Source of the DNA: Lathyrus oleraceus
Lineage: Eukaryota; Streptophyta; Magnoliopsida; Fabales; Fabaceae
Length of the DNA: 64,000 bases
Direction of reading: 5' to 3'
Assembly: GCF_024323335.1 (NCBI RefSeq)
Contig: NC_066583.1
Span: 364,477,877-364,541,876, forward strand
The notes under the pieces are model-generated. The model made no database searches. It was given only the letters and a program-made list of their open reading frames with translations, and had not been told where the DNA came from. Shown in pieces: positions 56,247 to 64,000 of this stretch. The position numbers and the translations under genes are program-made. Numbering within the stretch: position 1 is the first letter of the stretch; the number at the start of each line of letters is the position of its first letter.

Positions 56247-57626
56247 TGTTGGTGTAAGCCCTAGAGGCCAATACATTTTGGTACTTGTATCGAATAATAA
56301 AAGGCATTCTCTTTATTATGGTTGATTAATAAAGTCCCTGGAATAGATAGTCCGTTTAATGTATTAAGTGTGACTTAATCATGAGAACACATTAAACATA
56401 AGGACACTATTCCTAAAGTATCCGTAGTCGAGCTTTAGTGTGAAGTGGGATAACATTAAAGCATTAAGACTATTATGTTTGTAGACTGATGATCACATCT
56501 CATGGATCATGGATAAAGAGTTATCAAGTCTTAAACATAGGTATGAATATTAGGAGTAATATTTATACCGGATTGACCCGCTATGAGAATACTATATAGA
56601 AAGTTATGCAAGGTGTCATAAGTTATTCTCATGGTGATAATAGTGTATTCCACTCTTCGACCTGAAACCACTATGGATCCTAGATGTAGAGTCGAGTGCT
56701 TTATTGCTGATCCAACGTTGTCCGTAACTGGATAACCATAAAGACAGTTGATGGGTACTCCACGAAGCATGCTGAGGGACATGAGTGACCTAGATGGAAT
56801 TTGCCCATCCTGCATAACAGGATAAATGTCTACGGGCCCAATATTGAACTGGACAAGGATGACACGGTTTATGCCTTGTGTTCAATATAGACATAAGGGC
56901 AAAAGGGTAATTATACACATAAGTATTATCACAGAAGGTTTTGTCATATCACATGACATTTTCGTGTCTTGGGTAGCAGTGATGTGTTGCTAGATACCGC
57001 TCACTGTTTATTATGTTAAATACATGATTTAATATAATTGCCAACGCCGCGAAAACCTACAGGGTCACACACAAAGGACGGATTGATGAGAGATAGGATA
57101 ACTAAGGAATACCGTAAGGTACGGTGCCCTTAAGTGAGTTATGGAACATCGTAAGGTACGGTGTACTTGAGTAGAATACGAAATATGGTAAGGTACCATG
57201 GGCTTAAGTGATTTTGGGCATATTATAAGATATGGACCAAAATACACTTAAGTGGGCTTTTAGCTTGAAGCCCACACAAGTGGTTCTATAAATAGAACCC
57301 TTGTGCAGAAGCAAAAATTTGCGGTTGCATTATTTTCGTTTTCTATCACTCTCTCCCTCTCTCACTCAAAGCCTTCACTCGTACCAGCTAGCACTGAGAT
57401 TGAAGGAACCCGTTCGTGTGGACTGAGTAGAGACGTTGTCATCGTTCAACGTTCGTGATCGCTTCGTGGATTTGCATCAAAGGTTTTGATCGTCACAAGA
57501 GATCTGCACCAAAGGTTCAACCGTCACAAGAGGTAAATATTCTATCACTGATCATGACCATTCGTAAGGATCTCTAAAGGAGAAATTTTTAATTTCCGCT
57601 GCGCTTTGGGTCGCAATTCTCCTTCA
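56247..57626 (+). mobile_element. solo LTR, probably Ty1/copia, 1,380 bp
   Basis: Begins TGTTGGTGTAAG, ends CTCCTTCA, and is flanked by the 5-bp duplication AATAC, with no internal coding region. Hence a solo LTR left by recombination between two LTRs. A TATAAATA at about 57287 fixes plus orientation. Upstream of it three diverged units carry GTAAGGTACGGTG or a close variant (about 57112-57205). The opening and end resemble plant copia LTRs in my memory; the superfamily is not proven. It lies in the leader of element 2 and so is younger than that insertion or was carried by its parent. Confidence 0.8.
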
Positions 57627-57631
57627 AATAC

Positions 57632-58217
57632 CACGGACAGCACTCCGGCGTCTCGGCAATAAATGACCATAAATCCGACTGACAAATATGACTCTGATCA
57701 ACGGAACCATTAGTCACCACCTGAGTCACCATCTGTACCTGTAATAAAGATCATTCCCTCCCCACTCACGGGTGTCATCTAGGCCAGGGTAAGGTCGAGA
57801 GAAACGCAGCATAAATAACCTTTCGCAGAATATCATCCTGTGCACACCCGATGTATGCACCGATAATATCCCACCAGGGTCTGAACTGCTCGTGATATCA
57901 ATGTTCCGCTAAGTGGCGTACACCACCCGCTTCCCATGAATCACTCTATTCCTAGGTTTCCTAGATTTCACTCATAGCCTGGGTATTGGGCCTTTTACCT
58001 CGAGTAACTCCCACCCCAAACAGAGAAACACAGCACAGCCAGCAAATGAATATGAATGAATGCAAACATTAATGCAAACAATAAATGCAAACAATAAATG
58101 CGCATATATACAAATGAATGCAATAAATAACAGCACAAAGCAACCAAAGCCCTAACCTAGAGAGCGCTAGGAGAGACTCGCTCAGGGAAGATGGACCAGC
58201 AGAGGTCAACTTCTGCG
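57632..58217 (-). other. leader of element 2, PBS-proximal part
   Basis: Non-coding. Continues from 56241 across the solo LTR. Nothing recognised. Confidence 0.5.
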
Positions 58218-58235
58218 TCCCTAGCAGAGTCGCCA
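58218..58235 (-). other. primer binding site of element 2, tRNA-Arg type
   Basis: Minus strand TGGCGACTCTGCTAGGGA, two bases from the LTR. Confidence 0.85.
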
Positions 58236-58237
58236 GC

Positions 58238-61200
58238 TGTCGCATTACGCGAAAAACCGGCGGGAAAACAGGACAACAGAGCCGCCACCGTGCGTTATTT
58301 ATCCCAAAAGAGGGAAAGGAAACGCTCAGAGTAAACCTGGAAAAGACGTGGTCTCGCGACCAAAGAGAATAGGATCGGGAGTCGGTTACGCAAGGGGAAG
58401 GTATTAGCACCCCTCACGTCCGTCGTACTCGACGGGATCCACGCTCTAATAGGAAGGAAAATGGTTGCTAAAACACTGCTCAAACACACACACACTGGCT
58501 GAAGGAGATACAAGAAAACAGACAAGACTGACTCGGCAGGATATCGCATCCTGGGCCTACTTAGTCTATCAGGCATAGACATCAGAGTCGAAGTAGTTCG
58601 GACTGGGGAAACGACACATGCTCGCTAGGATGTCGCATCCTATGCATACGTATCTCCTCGGACGAAGGAGAATCAGAGCATTCGTAGCTCGGCTGACACG
58701 CACACAAAAATAGGCAAAGGCAAACGTGGAGCCCGAATGCCAATCACTGGACTTACATCAGCATCCAAACCAACACACGCACACTGGAACCCAGATGCCA
58801 CCCGATGGACTTATACCGGCTTCCAAGCACACAACAAGAACAAACAGACAACAAATTGCTAAGGAGTCGGGAACTCGAGCCTAGCAATCGTCAAACAACA
58901 CACAAAAAGAAAAAAAGGCGCCCGGAGAGACCTCGCACGGTCTCCTGCCTACATACCTCGTCTGGAACGAGGATCAGGGCGATGTAGTTCCCCTACAGAG
59001 GGGAGAAAGACTAGCCTAACCAGATAACAGAGGGAGACACAACTAGGGAGACTACGACTCGAGCCTAGATGTTATCATGCAAATCATCCCTAAGTTAAGG
59101 TTTCTAGCTAACTTGCACAGGAAGCAAGCCTATCCTAACCCTGACTTGCACAGGAAGCAAGCCAAACTAAACCTAACTTGCACAGGAAGCAAGCTAAACT
59201 AAACCTAACTTGCACAGGAAGCAAGTCAAACAAACACACAAGCACAAGTAGCACACACTATATGCAAACAATGGGCTCAATCAAGGTTAGGTTTTAGTCG
59301 AGGGGTCATATCAACCTCAACAAACAAACCTCTGTAACTGGGTTAATGGTGCTCTTAACCTTGACATTGAGAGCCAAGGTGAAGCATATGAAAGGATATG
59401 AGGGGTGTGCCTCATTGCTCTTATCCCTGGTCAGGGAGAACATTTGAATATCAGAAGGTGTGGGAGTTCAAAAAGTAGGAACTCTCTCCACAGATTATTG
59501 ACTCGATAGATCTTGGGTTAGGATCTCAATGCTACAACCATGTCATGGGAGCAAGGAGAAGACTCACAGAATAGTGGGAGATAGACTACATATCTCTTAT
59601 ATCCACCAATTGCCTTATTTAAAGGACTTTTCCTGCTTGGGACAAATGTAAACACACACAAGCATTGCCTCTTAAGGAGGACTTCAGACAGTTGCCTGGC
59701 CAAGTAACAGGCCAGGTCTTCCAGACTACATGGAGTAAGGAATTATACCTCAATGCAAATTGCTTATCAAGCAAAGCAAAGCAAAGTTCACAAGGAACTA
59801 AAAGCAACTAAAGTACCTGAAATCAGTCAAGCACAGTTAGTATATCAGACACAAAGTTAGAACAAACAACATAAACCAAACAGATAATACAGTCAATCAG
59901 TTGTGCAAAGCACAAGCTCAAAGCAAGTGAGCTAAACGACCTACAAAACACACAAGTTAGTCCATGATAAAACATCAAACTCAAGCAACTGGTATTAATC
60001 TCTTTGAAGCATTTGTTGCTTAACCTGAAACAACAAGCTTAAACATGAGCAACAAGACCACTAGGACAAGCCTAGGGTCAAAAAGAGATAAGAAAGTCAA
60101 AACAGCAAGTGGCAAGTGTCCAAAATCAAGTTCAAACAATCAAGAAACAAACTCAATTGGTTTCACAATCATATCATTCATCATCATCATTTTATAAGCA
60201 AAAGAAGTCAAAGCATGGCATATGGAAGCTCATAGAAGTCAACAGCAAGACTCAACTCAAAACCAATCATAAACAATTCCAAAAATCATCAAATAATTCA
60301 TGCTCAAACATAATCCATAACATGATATGCATATCAAATTTCATCTCATTTGGATCAAAGGAAGTTGGTCAATGAAAATCAGAAAGGCAAGGCAAGTTCA
60401 AGCATACTCAAAGAAGTCAACCAAACATGCACCAACTTGAATAATTCATAAAACAGTGATAGCATATGAGAAATGAATGGGATCAAAACCATGGCAAAGC
60501 TTAAGATGTCTACTAATCACATGTCAAATTTCATGTTCATCCAATAAAGTATGAGAATTTCACAAATTAAATGAGCACAAGTGTCACAAAAAGTCAACAT
60601 ATGACCAAACAGGGGACAAAAATCTCAATCAATTAGGAAATGCCACAAATAAATCCAAGAAAAATCACATGTAAACTAGACATACTCAAGTGAATTCATG
60701 CAAAAAATCAAAGCATTTTGAGGTCAATAGGCATGGCTATGAAAATCATAAAGTTGCACATCAATGGTGTGACACAAATTGTCACACCCTACTTCAAAAA
60801 ATCATAACTCAATGACCAGAGATGATAAATTCATGAACTCTATACCAAAATCACCATGGATGTGTCTAGTTTGAGCATAAAAAATTTCAAGGCCAATGGA
60901 TAAAGCATCACTATTTCACAAATGATTTGGTAAAAGGTACAAAATATTGTCACATGTCACAAACCCTAATACCAATTAAAATCCACTTATCCAAAAAAAT
61001 CAGGAAAAATTATGACAAATAAGTAGAGGTCCAGATGAACACAATGCAAAATTTCCATGAAAATTGGATTAAAAATGAGGATGTTATGATTTTTGCAAAT
61101 TGGTGTATCAAATTGAAATAAACATTGAAAACCAACATGATTTAATGGGTCACATGCCACGGCAGTGGCAAACTTGTAATATCCTGAATCACTAAACCAA

Positions 61201-63018
61201 ACGCTGCGCTTTGATACATGCAAATAGAATGTTTTGATTGGCCAGGCGGGAAACAGTGTCATGCACACGTGAATAGTAAAAAATCTGGGCAGCCATTTTA
61301 GGGTTTAAGGAACAGTGAACTTCATCTCCACCCAGAAATCGTGAACAAGAAAATATGCCCAGAAAATCAAATTGGATACACCATTGGACTCAGCAAACAT
61401 CACACAACATGAATCCATCATTCATTTTCATTAAATCAAACTAAGCAACATGAATCATGCCAAAACAAATTTCAACAACAAACTTTAAAACCCGATTTCT
61501 CTCAGCACAAGCAACCATTCAACACGATTCAAAGCTCAAAAGAATCAGCATGCAAGGATCTATAAGAAGCATGTCATGATTTAGCAAATAATGAGATTCG
61601 AGTTCTTACTTGATTTTGAAGAAACTGATGAAACAGTGAGGATTTGGCTTGGTTTGCTCGAAACAGTTGAAGCTTTGAGTTCCAAATAGTGAATGCTTGA
61701 AGATCCTAGCTCAGCAAGGCGTGAAACGATCCCAATCTTGGACTGCCATTGATGATGCTCTTGGAGAAACAGTCGTGCTCCTTGGTTACAGTTGGTTTTT
61801 GATGCTTGTAATCAACTCAAAATGATGGTAAATGATGAAGCCAAGAAGGCAAGGTCGTGTGCTTTGCAAGTTTTCAAGGAAAAGCTCAAAATGCAAAAAT
61901 GTCAAATTGAGAGAGAGTGAGAAAATTCTGTGTTGAGTGTGGCTGCTAGGGTTTCCAATTGGCAGAAAATGAGCCTTATATCTTCTGTTTATCTTTTGCT
62001 AAGCCAGGTTAATGGAAGTTTAATCCAAATTTGTTAAAAATGCCAACTTTGCTAATTGGTCATTTTGGCTTGAATGGTGAGGTGCAAGGGCAAAAGCCAC
62101 GAAATTGGGCCTTCAACAAGTCTTAAACAACATTTCAGAACATATTCAAATGGCAAAATGGATTGGAATTGGTTAATTCAAAAAGTCAAATTTCCATTTC
62201 ACTTAAAATTAATTCAAGTAAGTCAAAAAAATGCCATTTTGATCTATGATGTTTTGGTGCATGAAGGTTACATTTTTGGAAAGAGGAGGTCAAATGTGAC
62301 TTGTTGCAAAATAACCCCACCCAATTTGGCCAAATGGTTTGAGAGATATGGCCTTTTGAAGTTCAAGAATTTTTGAAAATGAATTGATCATAACTTGCCA
62401 ACCATACATGGGAATTGAGTGTTCTTGGACTTTTTGGAAATGGGAGAACAAGATCTTCAACTTTCATGTTGGGCAAAAATTCATTTGAAGCTTGTATCAT
62501 GATGTAAGTTTAGGATCAAGAAGTTTCCATTTTTGGCAAATTCCAATTACAGGTCAACTTTCTATTTCTGGAAATTTCTTGTCTGACTTTATTTTCTTCA
62601 ATGATGATGTTTGTCATGATATATGAGGCTTGTATGGACATGAATGAGACCTCTCAAACCAATTCCCACCTTCAAATCCCTGATCAAATGCACGGTTGAC
62701 CAACAGTTGACTTTTTAGGGTTTCTGGTGAACTGAGCCATGACTGATGACTTCTGAGCAATCAAACCTTGACCAAAACACTTCAAAAGGACCCCTAGGTC
62801 ATGTGAACATGTTGGACCAACCCTAGGGCCTTGGCTCAATGAAAATTGCACTTGCTTGCTTGATTGACTGATCTCCTGACCAGTTTGACCTAACTTGTCA
62901 GCTGAACTTGCACTTGGGCAAATGGACAATGCAATGTTATGCAGTGGACTATATTATGTTAATGAACTAATGATGAAAATGTATGTACAAAATGTAGATT
63001 CAAATTTGAGGTGCTACA
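58238..63018 (-). repeat. 5' LTR of element 2
   Basis: 4,781 bp, near-identical to 40671-45451. Holds the presumed active promoter (TATAAGG, 61974-61980 on the minus strand) and the conserved terminal block (58238-58440) shared with element 1. Confidence 0.95.
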
Positions 63019-63045
63019 ACATGGTATCAGAGCCTCGTTTAAGAT
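63019..63045 (+). mobile_element. right remnant of the TRIM unit with TSD ACATG
   Basis: 63019-63023 repeats ACATG, and the TRIM PBS continues (GTATCAGAGCC, then TCGTTTAAGAT as in 40401-40425 reversed). It breaks off at 63045, where the dispersed segment resumes. Confidence 0.8.
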
Positions 63046-63125
63046 ACAGTAAAGATCAGTTATGAATCACATGCCAAAGATCCCAAATCCACTATAATTT
63101 ACGACATGTCATGCACGTTACATAA
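63046..63125. repeat. dispersed segment, copy B right part
   Basis: Matches 38064-38137 of copy A (ATCAGTTATGAA, CCAAATCCACTATAATTTAC), showing that 39958-63045 was inserted within one original segment. Confidence 0.65.
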
Positions 63126-64000
63126 ACACACAATTGTAATAACAGCTGATAACAAAAAGAACGTCATTTTACTGATGAGGATGGTAGCCACCAGTTGAAG
63201 TTACATAAAGCAAGCCAAATAATAAAATCAAAGAAATTCTTGCAATATTTCCATGTCGATGATCAACGATGCGATGCTCTTATTGACTCATTTCCATATA
63301 ACCAGTACTGTTAATATCAAAATCTTGAATCACTCCTTCATGTTTCATGATCCTGTACATTTGTTATTTAATCAGTGATAACCAATTCATCATCTAGGCA
63401 TATCTTGTCATACTCATAGTTATACCAACAACATGAATGACTTATCTTTTAAGGATAGCGCCGAAGCTACTATCCGACTCTGGATTACCATGAAACTATT
63501 TTGCAATATATCAAGTCTTGTAAGGCTCGATATTTCAATAGAAGCCGTGTGATATTGCCTGATTCGGTTCAGCCCAGAGCTTGTTCATCACATACATCCA
63601 GTGAATTTTTCGTTCTTGTCCTTATCATTGACATCAAAATTGATATTCAATTTAGTGATAGCTAATTTTAAGATAAAAACCCATGGATGTGACTTTAAAT
63701 CAAACATGTGGAGGGTACTCTCAAAACTAATTTGAATATCAATTCTTAAAGTAAATACAAAAGGTAATATGAACATAAGCTATCACGATCGGCAATCGGA
63801 CTAGATCGGGACACAAGCGTTGCCAGAGCAAACTTGTAGCCTTCCCTTTACTCATAATATAGACGCTCTGACGTTAAGCTCACCATGGTTACGAAGAATG
63901 CCAAAGGTTAAGGACAAGTTAATCTGCCATAAAGCCGATTTCAACATCAGAGGTGAGCAGAGCTTCTCGACAAACTCTCAGTTGGATACACCTTTAGACG
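63126..64000. other. non-coding sequence to the window end
   Basis: No gene, element end or RNA recognised. It may be further dispersed segment: a stretch near 63438 (CTTATCTTTTAAGGATAGCG) vaguely resembles 39613-39632. Confidence 0.3.

Larger units (their letters stand above)
40671..63018 (-). mobile_element. Ogre-like element 2 (Ty3/gypsy, Tat group), 22,348 bp
   Basis: Complete element on the minus strand: 4,781-bp LTRs of equal length, PBS, about 1.2-kb leader (interrupted by a solo LTR), gag-pro, 274-bp intron, open pol, 3.2-kb 3' untranslated region and PPT, flanked by ACATG. Hand comparison of the LTRs finds about 11 substitutions and two 1-bp indels (about 0.25%), so it is markedly younger than element 1. 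Pol proteins of the two elements are very similar, while their U3 regions are clearly diverged. Only one disabling lesion was found: a +1 frameshift in protease. Apart from that and the solo LTR it is intact. Confidence 0.95.

Noticed and set aside
63588..63776. 62-codon minus-strand frame near the window end
   Set aside because: No homology recognised, AT-rich composition, no gene context.

Overview
The window is plant nuclear DNA. The one intact host gene encodes a plant fasciclin-like arabinogalactan protein, and nearly everything else is retrotransposon. Two elements of about 20 and 22 kb have LTRs close to 4.8 kb, a tRNA-Arg-type primer binding site, an extra (archaeal-type) RNase H domain and an intron between the gag-pro and RT frames. 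These are hallmarks of the Ty3/gypsy Tat/Ogre group, which dominates legume genomes, above all tribe Fabeae (pea, vetch, vetchling). A repeat-rich legume is the best guess; the species cannot be named from the sequence.

Layout. 1-2797: AT-rich non-coding repeat. 2798-6218 and 26105-about 26413: a decayed Athila/Cyclops-like Ty3/gypsy element, with LTR, tRNA-Asp-type PBS and broken gag-pro but no RT or integrase. 6224-26104 (+): Ogre-like element 1, inserted into it with 5-bp target duplication CATAG, 4,831-bp LTRs and nonsense codons in gag and integrase. About 26414-30359 (-): a truncated second gypsy lineage with its 5' LTR. 30360-31660: the probable 3' end of a Ty1/copia element with ten copies of a palindromic 12-mer. 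32410-32594: a MITE with 9-bp TSD. 33347-34594 (-): the FLA gene. 35983-about 37770 (-): a LINE that has lost its RT core. 37777-39957: a duplicated non-coding segment. 39958-40670: an array of miniature LTR units (TRIM-like). 40671-63018 (-): Ogre-like element 2, inserted inside the TRIM primer binding site with TSD ACATG, 4,781-bp LTRs, an open pol frame, and a solo LTR (56247-57626, TSD AATAC) nested in its leader. 63024-64000: the right side of the interrupted segment.

Within each Ogre-like element, transcription probably starts about 1.0-1.3 kb into the LTR. Gag-Pro is read to a stop that lies just inside a 274-bp intron, and removing that intron would fuse Gag-Pro to RT-RNaseH-aRNaseH-integrase in frame. 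The intron also holds an AATAAA, suggesting a splice/polyadenylation switch between a Gag-Pro message and a full message. Downstream of pol both copies carry the same set of unexplained structures: four tandem stem-loops (two with GNRA tetraloops), a short conserved ORF, CCCCAGC-type and 46-bp tandem repeats, and two hairpins whose loop (GTGCGA) is the same as that of a hairpin in the LTR. These conserved RNA structures are the most interesting material in the window.

By hand comparison, element 1's LTRs differ at about 47 sites (about 1%) and element 2's at about 11 sites (about 0.25%). Element 2 is therefore the younger insertion. Both carry at least one disabling mutation.
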